Below are positions 23,437-32,106 of a DNA stretch of 64,000 nt, in pieces; within the stretch, counting starts at the first letter, position 1, and each line of letters opens with the position of its first letter. The stretch spans positions 186,001 through 250,000 of the forward strand of contig JAGPCY010000004.1 of the NCBI GenBank assembly GCA_018057825.1, read 5' to 3'. The DNA comes from Kofleriaceae bacterium (GTDB lineage Bacteria > Myxococcota_A > Polyangia > Haliangiales > Haliangiaceae). The notes under the pieces were generated by a model. It had not been told where the DNA came from and ran no database searches. It saw only the letters and a list, made by a program, of their open reading frames with translations. The translations under genes were made by a program, and so were the position numbers.

Positions 23437-26400
23437 ATGGCTATCACGAACCACGATCGCGTGACCCGGGCGCTAGAGCTGCTGAAGGCCGGACTGGGGC
23501 CGTTCGTCGAGCGCGAACTCAAGAGCGCCTACAAGGACAAGGTCGATGCCCAGGCGCGGCTGTGGCTCGGCGAGGACAAGCTCAACAGCAAGCGGGCCAT
23601 CACCGACCTCGATGCGGCCGCGCTGTTGCGGATCATGTGGGAGGGCTGGAACGACGTCTTCCGCAACACGCTCGGCCCCGCCGAGCGAGGCCTCGTAGGC
23701 GAGCTTCGCGGCCATCGCAACACCTGGGCCCACCAGGGCAATTTCTCGGGCGACGACACGTATCGCGCGCTCGACTCGGCCGGGCGGCTCTTGGCCGCGA
23801 TCTCGGCACCACAGGCCGACGAGATCGACAAGGCCAAGGCCGAGCTCCTGCGCGTGCGCTTCGACGAGCAGACCCGTGGCGAGCAGCGGAAAGCCGCCGC
23901 CCCGGCGATCGAGAGCGCTCCGTCGACGCTCAAGCCGTGGCGTGAGGTCGTCACGCCGCACAGGGACGTCGCCAGCGGCAAGTACCAGCAGGCCGAGTTC
24001 GCGGCCGACCTGTGGCAGGTGCATCTCGGCGAAGGCTCCGACGAGTACCGCACGCCGTCCGAGTTCTTCCGGCGCACCTACCTCACCGCGAGTCTGAAGC
24101 AGCTCCTGGTTGGCGCCGTGCAACGGCTGAACGGCCAAGGCGGCGACCCGGTCATCCAGCTCCAGACCAACTTCGGTGGCGGCAAGACCCACTCGATGCT
24201 GGCGCTCTACCACCTGTTCTCGGGTGCATCGCCCAAGGACCTGCCGGGCATCGAGGAGGTCATGCTCGCGGCCGGCGCCAAGACCAAGCCCACCGCCAAG
24301 CGCGTCGTCCTGGTCGGCAACAAGATCTCGCCCGGCAACCCCAGCAAGAAGCCCGACGGCACCGTCGTCCGCACGCTGTGGGGCGAGCTGGCGTGGCAGC
24401 TCGGAGGCAAGAAGGCGTACGCGCGCATCAAAGCCGACGATGAGCACGCCACCAGCCCGGGCGACGTGCTGCGCGAGCTGTTCGTCGAGTACGGTCCGTG
24501 CGTCGTGCTGGTTGACGAGTGGGTCGCCTATGCGCGGCAGCTCCACGATCAGAGCGACCTGCCTGGTGGCAGCTTCGAGACCCAGTTCAGCTTTGCCCAG
24601 GTGCTGACCGAGTCGGCCAAGCTCGCCAAGAACTGCCTGCTGGTGATCAGCCTGCCGGCCTCCGATACCGCAGGCTCGCCGCACACCCAGGCCGACGACG
24701 TCGAGGTCGGCGGCCAGCGCGGGCGCGAGGCGCTCGACCGCCTGCGCAACGTCATCGGACGCCTCGAAACGTCGTGGCGGCCGGCGACCGCCGAGGAGGG
24801 CTTCGAGATCGTCCGGCGCCGCCTGTTCGAGCCGATGACCGACGCGGCGCAGTTCAAGCACCGCGACGTCGTGGCCCGCGCGTTCTCGGACCTGTACCGG
24901 GGGCAGCACCAGGAGTTCCCGCCCGAGTGCCAGGAGGCTGCGTACGAGCAGCGGATCAAGGCCGCCTACCCGATCCACCCTGAGATCTTCGATCGCCTCT
25001 ACACGGACTGGTCGACGCTCATCAAGTTTCAACGCACCCGCGGCGTGCTGCGGCTGATGGCCGCTGTCATCCACAGCCTGTGGGAGAAGGGCGACAAGAA
25101 CCCGCTGATCCTGCCGGCCAACATCTCTATCGACGACCAGCGGGTGCAGTTCGAATTGACCCGGTACCTGTCGGACAACTGGGTGCCGGTCATCGAGAAG
25201 GACGTCGATGGGCCTAACTCGCTGCCGCTGCGCCTCGACAGCGAGCTGCCCAACCTGGGCAAGTACTCGGCGTGCCGGCGCGTGGCGCGCGCGATCTACC
25301 TCGGCTCGGCGCCGTTGACCAAGGCGGCGCACCGCGGCATCGAGGACCGCCGGATCAAGCTCGGCTGCGTTTTGCCCGGGGAGTCGCCCGCGGTCTTCGG
25401 CGACGCGCTGCGCCGCCTCGCCAGTGTTGCGACGTACCTGTATCCGGATGGCGTCCGCTACTGGTATTCGACCCAGCCGACCGTCACCAAGCTCGCCGAG
25501 GATCGCGCCGAGCAGCTCAAGCGCGACCCGGACAAGATCCTCCGCACCCTCGAGTCGCGGCTGGGCGCCGAGCTGAAGCGCAACAAGGGGGACTTCGAGA
25601 GGGTCCACCCAATGCCGGCCGGCGGTCACGAGGTCGCCGATGAGACCAAGGTTCGCCTCGTGGTGCTGCGCATCGAGCACGGCTACTCGAAGGAGGTGGG
25701 CAACGCCGCCGAGGTGGCGGCGCGGGCGATCCTCGAGTCGCGGGGCAACGCGCCGCGCATCTGCCGCAACACGCTGGTGTTCTTGGCGGCCGATCGCAAC
25801 CGCGTCCAGGATCTCGAAGAGGTGGTCCGGCTGCACCTGGCGTGGACATCGATCGTCGAGGAGCAGACCGCCCTCGATCTCGCGCCGCAGCAGGTGGCCC
25901 AGGCCGAGGCTCAGCAGAGGCTGGCCGATGACGCCGTCGACGCCCGGATCCCCGAGACCTACCAGTGGCTCCTGGTCCCCGTGCAAGGCAGCCCCTCGGC
26001 GCCGGTCGAGTTCCAGGCCATCAAGCTGACGGGGTCCGATCCGCTGGCGGTGCGCGCGACCCGCCGCTTGCGCAACGACGAGCTGCTCCTCACGACGTTC
26101 GCAGGGACCCGGCTCCGGATGGAGCTGGACAAGATCCCGCTGTGGCGGGGCAACCACGTCGCGGTGCGCCAATTGGTCGAGGACTTCCCCAAGTACGTGT
26201 ACCTGCCACGCCTTCGCGACAGCAGCGTGCTCGTCGCCGCGATCCAGGACGGCCTCGGGTCGCTGGTGTGGGAGCGCGAGACCTTCGCGGCCGCGGACTC
26301 CTACGACGAGGCCTCCGGCCGCTACCTCGGCCTCCGCGCTGGCCAGGCGAGCGCGCACCTCGACGCCGAGTCCTCGGCGCTCCTGGTGCGTCCGACGGCG

Positions 26401-26802
26401 GCGCGCGCACAGCTCGATGCCGAACGCCCCGCGCCGGCCCCCGAACCGGTGGCTGACGGGATCGGTGGCGGTGCGGTCAAGCCGCCGCCGGTCACGCAAG
26501 CGGGTGGGGCCCAGGGGCCCAGGCCCGCCGGCGGACCTGGGCCCGTCGAACCGCCAGCGCCGGTGCTCCGTCGCTTCCACGGCAGCGTGGCGCTCGATCC
26601 GACCCGCGTCGGACGCGACGCTAGCCGGATCGCAGAGGAGGTGATCGCTCACCTGACCGGCCTGGTCGGTGCCACGGTCAAGGTCACCCTGGAGATCGAG
26701 GCCACGCTGCCGAGCGGGGCGCCGGTCAACGTCGTCCGCACCGTCACCGAGAACAGCCGCACCCTCAAGTTCGAGCAAGGGGCGGGCTTCGAGAAGGAGT
26801 GA
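23437..26802 (+). CDS. DUF499 ATPase with N-terminal Swt1-like HEPN domain
   Basis: The 1121-aa protein begins with a HEPN-like helical domain (~1-120) containing R-N-T-W-A-H, which fits the RNxxxH/Rx4-6H ribonuclease motif of HEPN proteins. A DUF499 ATPase follows, with Walker A N-F-G-G-G-K-T-H-S (~245) and Walker B V-V-L-V-D-E-W (~355). A Pro/Gly-rich linker (~1000-1050) precedes a small C-terminal domain. DUF499 proteins accompany DUF1156 methylases in anti-phage islands such as Hma-type loci. The gene lies 3 nt after the methylase and 4 nt before the kinase, so it is in one operon. Whether the HEPN part is an active RNase is untested. Confidence 0.8.
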   Translation: MAITNHDRVTRALELLKAGLGPFVERELKSAYKDKVDAQARLWLGEDKLNSKRAITDLDAAALLRIMWEGWNDVFRNTLGPAERGLVGELRGHRNTWAHQGNFSGDDTYRALDSAGRLLAAISAPQADEIDKAKAELLRVRFDEQTRGEQRKAAAPAIESAPSTLKPWREVVTPHRDVASGKYQQAEFAADLWQVHLGEGSDEYRTPSEFFRRTYLTASLKQLLVGAVQRLNGQGGDPVIQLQTNFGGGKTHSMLALYHLFSGASPKDLPGIEEVMLAAGAKTKPTAKRVVLVGNKISPGNPSKKPDGTVVRTLWGELAWQLGGKKAYARIKADDEHATSPGDVLRELFVEYGPCVVLVDEWVAYARQLHDQSDLPGGSFETQFSFAQVLTESAKLAKNCLLVISLPASDTAGSPHTQADDVEVGGQRGREALDRLRNVIGRLETSWRPATAEEGFEIVRRRLFEPMTDAAQFKHRDVVARAFSDLYRGQHQEFPPECQEAAYEQRIKAAYPIHPEIFDRLYTDWSTLIKFQRTRGVLRLMAAVIHSLWEKGDKNPLILPANISIDDQRVQFELTRYLSDNWVPVIEKDVDGPNSLPLRLDSELPNLGKYSACRRVARAIYLGSAPLTKAAHRGIEDRRIKLGCVLPGESPAVFGDALRRLASVATYLYPDGVRYWYSTQPTVTKLAEDRAEQLKRDPDKILRTLESRLGAELKRNKGDFERVHPMPAGGHEVADETKVRLVVLRIEHGYSKEVGNAAEVAARAILESRGNAPRICRNTLVFLAADRNRVQDLEEVVRLHLAWTSIVEEQTALDLAPQQVAQAEAQQRLADDAVDARIPETYQWLLVPVQGSPSAPVEFQAIKLTGSDPLAVRATRRLRNDELLLTTFAGTRLRMELDKIPLWRGNHVAVRQLVEDFPKYVYLPRLRDSSVLVAAIQDGLGSLVWERETFAAADSYDEASGRYLGLRAGQASAHLDAESSALLVRPTAARAQLDAERPAPAPEPVADGIGGGAVKPPPVTQAGGAQGPRPAGGPGPVEPPAPVLRRFHGSVALDPTRVGRDASRIAEEVIAHLTGLVGATVKVTLEIEATLPSGAPVNVVRTVTENSRTLKFEQGAGFEKE

Positions 26803-26806
26803 CGCG

Positions 26807-28555
26807 GTGGCCACGCCTGCCGAGCACCAGTACGCCGCGATCCTCGCGCTGTTGCCCGCGGTCGTGGCGACGCGCCAGGCGTGTGACCTGTACCTCTCGC
26901 GGCTCGGAGACGATCGCGGTGTCCGCGCCCGCATCGTGCGACGGTCCCACTACGGAGTTATCGCAGAGCCCGCGGCCGTGCTGGCGGCGGCCATCCAGGC
27001 CAACGAACCTGCGATCTTCGACCCGGGGGTCCGCGCACGGCTTGTCGATCGCGAGCCGTTGGCACGGATCGCGCACCTCGAACACCTCCCCGAGCAAGAC
27101 CACGACGGGTGGGACCGCACGGTCGTGGAGATCCGGGACGGGATCTCGCACCTCGAAGAAGTCCTCCGCTCAGCTCTTGCGGTCGCGCGAGGCGAAACGG
27201 CCACGCGCATCCCGGGCTACGAGCTGGTCGAACTCATCGGTCAGGGCGGCTTCGGCACGGTGTACAAGGCCCGCGATCGATCGGGCGTCGAGCGCGCGGT
27301 CAAGCTGCTCACGCCGAGCCCGTTCGGAATGGCGGATGGCGCCGACGCACGCTTCGAACGCGAGGCCAAGCTGCTGGCCAGCGTCGACCACCCCAACGTC
27401 GTCAAGTACGTGCTGATGGATCGCCACGGCGACACCTGGTACCTGGTCATGGAGCTGATCCGCGGTCGGGGGTTGGCCGAGTGGGCCCGCGAACAGCCCG
27501 CGGCAGCTCGGGTTGCGGCCGTCGCGCAGGTGCTGGACGGTGTCGCTGCGCTCCACGCGGCCGGCGTGATCCATCGCGACCTCAAGCCGAGCAACGTCGT
27601 GATTGACGAGACCACGGGGCGGCCGGTGATCGTCGACCTCGGGATGAGCTGGGCGGTCCGCGGCGGCGACCAGACGTTGACGCATGGCTCGGCGTGGTCG
27701 ACGGGCTATGCGCCGCCGGAGGTGATCGCCGACCCGGCGCAGAGCCGCACGCCCGGCCATGACCTCTACAGCGTCGGCGTGGTCCTCTACGAGGTCTTGG
27801 CTGGGCGGCGCCCACCCGCGGTCGGCCGCGTTCCTCTGTCCCACCACGACCCGCAGTTCGCCGCATACGACGACGTCGTCGCACGCGCGCTCGCCGTGCC
27901 GGACCTGCGCTTTGCTTCGGCGGAGGAGTTTAGCCGCGCGCTGCACCGGGCCCGCGAAGGGGCGCGGTCGCCGTGGAGCCTGGTGTTCTCCGAGCTTGAG
28001 CAGATCAGGTCACCCGTGCTGCGCGAGCTGCTCGACGCCGCTGTGGCCGCGGGCGAGCGTGGCGACGCCACGAGCGTGGCGATCGTGACGGCTGGTTTCT
28101 ACCGAGGGCTCCGGATTCGCTTCACGCGCGCCTTTCGCCTCGCCCGGGGCTCCGATGCGCACAAGCACGAGGCGTTTCTCCCTCTCCGCGGTCACGGCGC
28201 AGCGATCGCCTTGTTTCGCCACCAGCGCGCGCTGTCCTGGGAGGTCGTGCTCGCGAAGGACAAACACGGTGACGCTGCCTTGCAGCGCCTCGGGTTCGGC
28301 CTGGCCGACCTGGCCGCGATCCAGGTCGCCGAGGACTTCGCGCTACAGCAGCTTGGCGCGGCGCGTGATCCCGCGCGCGATCCGGACGGACCGCCACCGG
28401 TGTCCCAGCAGGTCCAAGGGGTCCGCGCGCTGGTGCGGGTCGTCCTCGAACTCGAGCGCAACGAGCTAGCTTTCGTCGAGGACTTTGCCGCGCTGGCGGC
28501 GTCGGCGTTAGCGCCACCCATCGAGGACTCTCCAGAGGAGGAGGACGATGGCTAA
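26807..28555 (+). CDS. Ser/Thr protein kinase of the defence operon
   Basis: The 582-aa protein starts at GTG 26807, preceded by AAGGAG at 7-nt spacing. Residues 1-135 are an unrecognised helical domain. The kinase domain spans ~137-400: glycine loop G-Q-G-G-F-G-T-V, A-V-K lysine, catalytic H-R-D-L-K-P-S-N (~256), and V-D-L-G in place of D-F-G (the metal-binding Asp is kept). The C-terminal ~170 residues are unrecognised and predicted soluble, with no membrane segment. Kinases occur in other defence systems (for example PglW in Pgl/BREX type 2), so a signalling or effector role here is plausible. It is the last clear gene of the operon. Confidence 0.8.
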   Translation: MATPAEHQYAAILALLPAVVATRQACDLYLSRLGDDRGVRARIVRRSHYGVIAEPAAVLAAAIQANEPAIFDPGVRARLVDREPLARIAHLEHLPEQDHDGWDRTVVEIRDGISHLEEVLRSALAVARGETATRIPGYELVELIGQGGFGTVYKARDRSGVERAVKLLTPSPFGMADGADARFEREAKLLASVDHPNVVKYVLMDRHGDTWYLVMELIRGRGLAEWAREQPAAARVAAVAQVLDGVAALHAAGVIHRDLKPSNVVIDETTGRPVIVDLGMSWAVRGGDQTLTHGSAWSTGYAPPEVIADPAQSRTPGHDLYSVGVVLYEVLAGRRPPAVGRVPLSHHDPQFAAYDDVVARALAVPDLRFASAEEFSRALHRAREGARSPWSLVFSELEQIRSPVLRELLDAAVAAGERGDATSVAIVTAGFYRGLRIRFTRAFRLARGSDAHKHEAFLPLRGHGAAIALFRHQRALSWEVVLAKDKHGDAALQRLGFGLADLAAIQVAEDFALQQLGAARDPARDPDGPPPVSQQVQGVRALVRVVLELERNELAFVEDFAALAASALAPPIEDSPEEEDDG

Positions 28556-28784
28556 GCCAACCAAGAGCGGCGCGGCGCGGTGCGGCCGCGATTCGGCTCA
28601 TGGATCGCCACGGTCTCTCGCGTGCGCGCGCGCTGACCGCGACGACGGAGCGAAGGTCGACCTCGCGATCCCTGGCTTGAGGAGATGGGTGAAGCCTGAC
28701 TGCCGGACGATGCAGCAGCCGGCCGGGCGGGGCTTTGACAAGCTGAGGCGGATTCCTGGCGCGGGTGGTCTTGCCAGAAGCTAA
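28548..28784 (+). CDS. Short frame after the kinase gene, possibly a remnant
   Basis: ATG 28548 overlaps the kinase stop by 8 bp and has a strong GAGGAGGAGG ribosome site, so initiation is likely. The 78-aa product (M-A-K-P-T-K-S-G...) is basic, low in hydrophobic residues and matches no known family. It may be a truncated or frameshifted remnant of a further operon gene. From its stop to 28828 nothing else was seen. Confidence 0.3.
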   Translation: MAKPTKSGAARCGRDSAHGSPRSLACARADRDDGAKVDLAIPGLRRWVKPDCRTMQQPAGRGFDKLRRIPGAGGLARS

Positions 28785-28828
28785 CCGCCTGACGATACTC
28801 GGGCTACGCGTTCACCACGCGCTGCGCC

Positions 28829-30280
28829 ATGGACTCCGCGACGATCGGTCAGCGCCTCCGTCAGCTCCGGCTGGGCCGCGAGCTGTCGCAGGCGGAGTTC
28901 GCGAAGCAGCTCGCGATCTCGCCGGCGTATCTGAACCTGCTCGAGAAGGGCCGTCGGACGATGCAGTTCCCGCTGCTCCTGCGGGCGCTGGCGCTCCTGG
29001 GCACGGACCTCGAGCAGTTCATGACGGCGGCGGGCGGCAACCGGCCCGAGGACGCGCTGGCCCACCTGCTCGACGATCCGCTGACGGCGACCCTGGCCCT
29101 CGACGAGCACGACCTGGCCCGGCTGCGCAGCGAGCCGCGGGTGGCGACGACGATCACCGCGCTCTATCACCTGTACAAGAACACCCGGGCCCAGCTCGAC
29201 GTCGCGTTGACCAAGCTCGAGGCCGGGGCGCCGGTGCCGCTCGGCTACGCGCCCGGCGACGAGGTCTCGGACTTCCTCGAGCGCCACCGCAACTACTTCC
29301 CCGAGCTCGAGGCCGCGGCCGACGAGGTCCGGGCCCGGGCCGCGCTGCCGCGCCGCTACCCGGCCGAGGCCCTGGGCGACGCCCTGGCCGCGCAGTTCGC
29401 GGTCGCGGTCGAGTGGGTCGCGCCGACCACCCGCTCGTCGGTGGTGCGGTCCTTCGATCCGCTGACGCGGCGACTCCTGATCTCGACCGACCTCGGCGAT
29501 CAGGCGGCCAAGTTCCAGCTCGCCCACGTGCTGGGCCTGTGCGTCCTCGACGGCAATCGCCTGCACGAGCGCCTGACCGAGGGCGCGGCCTTCCGCCACG
29601 TCGAGACCGCGCGCCTGGTCAAGATCCACCTCGCCAACTACTTCGCCGGCGCGCTGCTCCTGCCGTACCGCGAGTTCTTCGCCGAGGTCCAGCGCACGCG
29701 CTACGACGTCGCGCGCCTGGTGTCCTTGTTCGCGTCGTCGTGGGAGGCGGTCGCGCACCGCATGTGCAACCTCGGCGATCCGCGGGCCGCCGGCCTGCCG
29801 CTCCACTTCCTGCGGGTCGACGCCGCCGGCAACGTGTCGAAGCGCTACGCCGCCTCGGGGCTGCGCTTCCCGGCCGGCCACGGCTCGTGTCCGAAGTGGG
29901 CGGTCCACGCCGCGTTCATGACGCCGGCCCTGGTGACCCGGCAGCACTCGGAGTTTCCCGACGGGCAGACCTACTTCTGCTTCGCCAAGGTCATCACCCA
30001 GCCGGTCGCCGGCTCGCTGCAGCGCGGCGTCAACTACGCGATCGGCCTCGGCACGCGCTCCGACGCCGCCCGCGCGATGGTCTACGCCGATGACGTGCCG
30101 CGCGAGCGTCCGGTGCCGGTCGGCCTGACCTGTCGGTTCTGCGAGCGCACCGACTGCTCGCAGCGCGCCGCGCCCAGCTACAAGTTCCCGCTCACCGTCG
30201 ACGAGAACGTCAAGAAGGACAACTTCTTCTCGCCCCACGTCGACGCCGACCGCCTGGCCTCCGCGAAAGGACGACCATGA
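28829..30280 (+). CDS. ScfR/RamB-type transcriptional regulator
   Basis: The 483-aa protein has an N-terminal XRE-type helix-turn-helix (~8-62, with [11 protein letters not shown]), an ImmA/IrrE-like middle part (~170-290) and a C-terminal DUF2083-type region. The latter carries the cysteine motif C-R-F-C-E-R-T-D-C (~434-442) typical of short-chain acyl-CoA regulators. RamB/ScfR-type proteins respond to acyl-CoA state and control acetate/propionate assimilation and glyoxylate or ethylmalonyl-CoA pathway genes. Its stop overlaps the ccr start (ATGA at 30277-30280), so regulator and target pathway are in one operon. Confidence 0.85.
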   Translation: MDSATIGQRLRQLRLGRELSQAEFAKQLAISPAYLNLLEKGRRTMQFPLLLRALALLGTDLEQFMTAAGGNRPEDALAHLLDDPLTATLALDEHDLARLRSEPRVATTITALYHLYKNTRAQLDVALTKLEAGAPVPLGYAPGDEVSDFLERHRNYFPELEAAADEVRARAALPRRYPAEALGDALAAQFAVAVEWVAPTTRSSVVRSFDPLTRRLLISTDLGDQAAKFQLAHVLGLCVLDGNRLHERLTEGAAFRHVETARLVKIHLANYFAGALLLPYREFFAEVQRTRYDVARLVSLFASSWEAVAHRMCNLGDPRAAGLPLHFLRVDAAGNVSKRYAASGLRFPAGHGSCPKWAVHAAFMTPALVTRQHSEFPDGQTYFCFAKVITQPVAGSLQRGVNYAIGLGTRSDAARAMVYADDVPRERPVPVGLTCRFCERTDCSQRAAPSYKFPLTVDENVKKDNFFSPHVDADRLASAKGRP

Positions 30281-31548
30281 CCCGCGACCTCTCTCCGCTT
30301 GGCGACGTGCCCGATCTGGGCGTGGTCCCGTCCCGGATGTTGGCCCAGGTGATCCGGGCCGAGCGTTTCGGCGAGCCGATCGACGCCTTCCGCGAGGAGG
30401 CGATCGCGGTGCCGGCGCTCGCGCCCCATGACGTCCTGGTCTACGTCATGGCCGCCGGGGTCAACTACAACAACGTGTGGGCGGCGATGGGCATCCCGAT
30501 CGACGTGATCAAGACCCGGCAGAAGAAGGGCGAGGCCGAGGACTTCCACATCGGCGGCTCCGACGCCTCGGGCGTGGTGTGGGCGGTCGGCAGCGCGGTC
30601 GACAACGTCAAGGTCGGCGACGAGGTGGTGGTCCATTGCGGGATGTGGGCGCCCGACGATCCCCACGTCGTCGCCGGCAAGGATCCGATGCTGGCGCCGT
30701 CGCAGATCATCTGGGGCTACGAGTCGAACTGGGGCAGCTTCGCGCAGTACACCCGGGTCCAGGATCACCAGTGCCTGCCCAAGCCGCCGCAGCTCACCTG
30801 GGAGGAGGCCGCGGCCTACATGCTGGTCGGCGCGACCGCCTACCGCATGCTGCACGGCTGGCCGCCCAACGTGGTCGGCCCCGGCGATCCGGTGTTGATC
30901 TGGGGCGGCGCCGGCGGCCTCGGCTCGATGGCGATCCAGATCGTCCGCGCCGCCGGCGGGCGCGCGGTCGCGGTGGTGTCGGGCGACGACAAGATCGAGT
31001 ACTGCAAGCGCCTGGGCGCGGTCGGCGCGATCGATCGCCGGCGCTTCAAGCACTGGGGCAAGCTGCCGCGGTGGAGCGATGAGCTCGAGTACGGGCTGTG
31101 GCTCAAGGGCGCGCGCGACTTCGGCAAGGCGTTCTGGGACGCGCTGGGCGAGAAGAAGAACCCGACCATCGTCTTCGAGCACCCGGGCGAGACCACGCTG
31201 CCGACCTCGTGCTTCATGACCGAGACCGGCGGCATGATCGTGATCTGCGCCGGCACGACCGGCTACAACGCCACCCTCGATCTGCGTTACCACTGGATGC
31301 GGCAGAAGCGGCTCCAGGGCTCGCACTTCGCCAACGACGCGCAGGCGGCCGGCGTGAACCAGCTCGTGATCGACGGCCACGTCGATCCGTGCCTGTCGCG
31401 GACCTTCGCGTGGCACGAGACCGGGGCCTGCCATCAGCTCATGCGCGACAACCAGCACCCGAGCGGCAACATGTCGATCCTGGTCAACGCGCCGCGGCCC
31501 GGCCTGCGGACGTTGGCCGAGGTTCGCGCCGCGGGCGGTGGCGCGTGA
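30277..31548 (+). CDS. ccr: Crotonyl-CoA carboxylase/reductase
   Basis: The 423-aa length is typical of Ccr, a member of the medium-chain dehydrogenase family. Seen motifs are V-N-Y-N-N-V-W (active-site region), [13 protein letters not shown], and the nucleotide-binding [10 protein letters not shown]. The enzyme reductively carboxylates crotonyl-CoA to ethylmalonyl-CoA using NADPH and CO2, the key step of the ethylmalonyl-CoA pathway. It also feeds polyketide extender units. It overlaps the regulator upstream (ATGA) and the VOC-family gene downstream (GTGA), forming a three-gene operon. Confidence 0.93.
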   Translation: MTRDLSPLGDVPDLGVVPSRMLAQVIRAERFGEPIDAFREEAIAVPALAPHDVLVYVMAAGVNYNNVWAAMGIPIDVIKTRQKKGEAEDFHIGGSDASGVVWAVGSAVDNVKVGDEVVVHCGMWAPDDPHVVAGKDPMLAPSQIIWGYESNWGSFAQYTRVQDHQCLPKPPQLTWEEAAAYMLVGATAYRMLHGWPPNVVGPGDPVLIWGGAGGLGSMAIQIVRAAGGRAVAVVSGDDKIEYCKRLGAVGAIDRRRFKHWGKLPRWSDELEYGLWLKGARDFGKAFWDALGEKKNPTIVFEHPGETTLPTSCFMTETGGMIVICAGTTGYNATLDLRYHWMRQKRLQGSHFANDAQAAGVNQLVIDGHVDPCLSRTFAWHETGACHQLMRDNQHPSGNMSILVNAPRPGLRTLAEVRAAGGGA

Positions 31549-32030
31549 CCGCGCGGCCGTTCCGGGTCCTGGGGCTCCAGCAGATCGCGATCGGCGGGCC
31601 GTCGAAGGCGGCGCTGCGCGCGCTGTGGGTCGACCTTCTGGGCGTCGCGGTCGAGGGCAGCTTTCGCAGCGAGCGCGAGAACGTCGACGAGGACCTCGCC
31701 GCGGTCGGCGCCGGCGTGGCGCGGGTCGAGATCGATCTGATGGAGCCGATCGATCCGACGCGGGCGCCGCGGGTCCACGAGCCGCCGCTCAACCACCTCG
31801 GGTTGTGGATCGATGATCTGCCGGCGGCGGTGGCGTGGCTCAGCGCGCGCGGCGTGCGGTTCACGCCCGGCGGCATCCGCACCGGCGCGGCCGGCTTCGA
31901 CGTGTGCTTCATCCACCCCAAGGGCAGCCCCGAGGCGCCCCACGGCGGGGCCGGAGTGCTGATCGAGCTGGTCCAGGCGCCGCCGGCGGTGATCGCGGCG
32001 ATGGACGCCTTGGCCGCCGCCGGCGGTTGA
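31545..32030 (+). CDS. VOC-family acyl-CoA epimerase (methylmalonyl/ethylmalonyl-CoA type)
   Basis: The 161-aa protein starts at GTG 31545, overlapping the ccr stop. It shows the two-module VOC fold: L-Q-Q-I-A-I (N-terminal module), L-N-H-L-G-L-W-I (second module) and a C-terminal V-L-I-E-L-V-Q as in methylmalonyl-CoA epimerase. Downstream of ccr it would convert (2S)- to (2R)-ethylmalonyl- or methylmalonyl-CoA. One oddity is that the first metal ligand, normally His in the D-H-I-G-I-like motif, appears to be Gln here. The metal site may therefore be altered or supplied by a nearby residue. Confidence 0.75.
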   Translation: MTARPFRVLGLQQIAIGGPSKAALRALWVDLLGVAVEGSFRSERENVDEDLAAVGAGVARVEIDLMEPIDPTRAPRVHEPPLNHLGLWIDDLPAAVAWLSARGVRFTPGGIRTGAAGFDVCFIHPKGSPEAPHGGAGVLIELVQAPPAVIAAMDALAAAGG

Positions 32031-32106
32031 GCGCCGCGCGGGTCGCGGGGTGGGTTCGCGGCGCCGCGGGGTTTGTTTCGCCGCCGATCGCGGCATAGTG
32101 CGCGCG

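Noticed and set aside
23473-26934. A >1100-codon minus-strand frame opposite the DUF499 gene
   Set aside because: It is low-complexity, without motifs, and antisense to a clear ATPase with Walker motifs; a high-GC artefact.
15870-28555. Assignment of the island as classical DISARM
   Set aside because: The helicase is DrmD-like, but no DrmA, DrmB or DrmC proteins are present. DUF499 and DUF1156 together fit Hma-type loci better.
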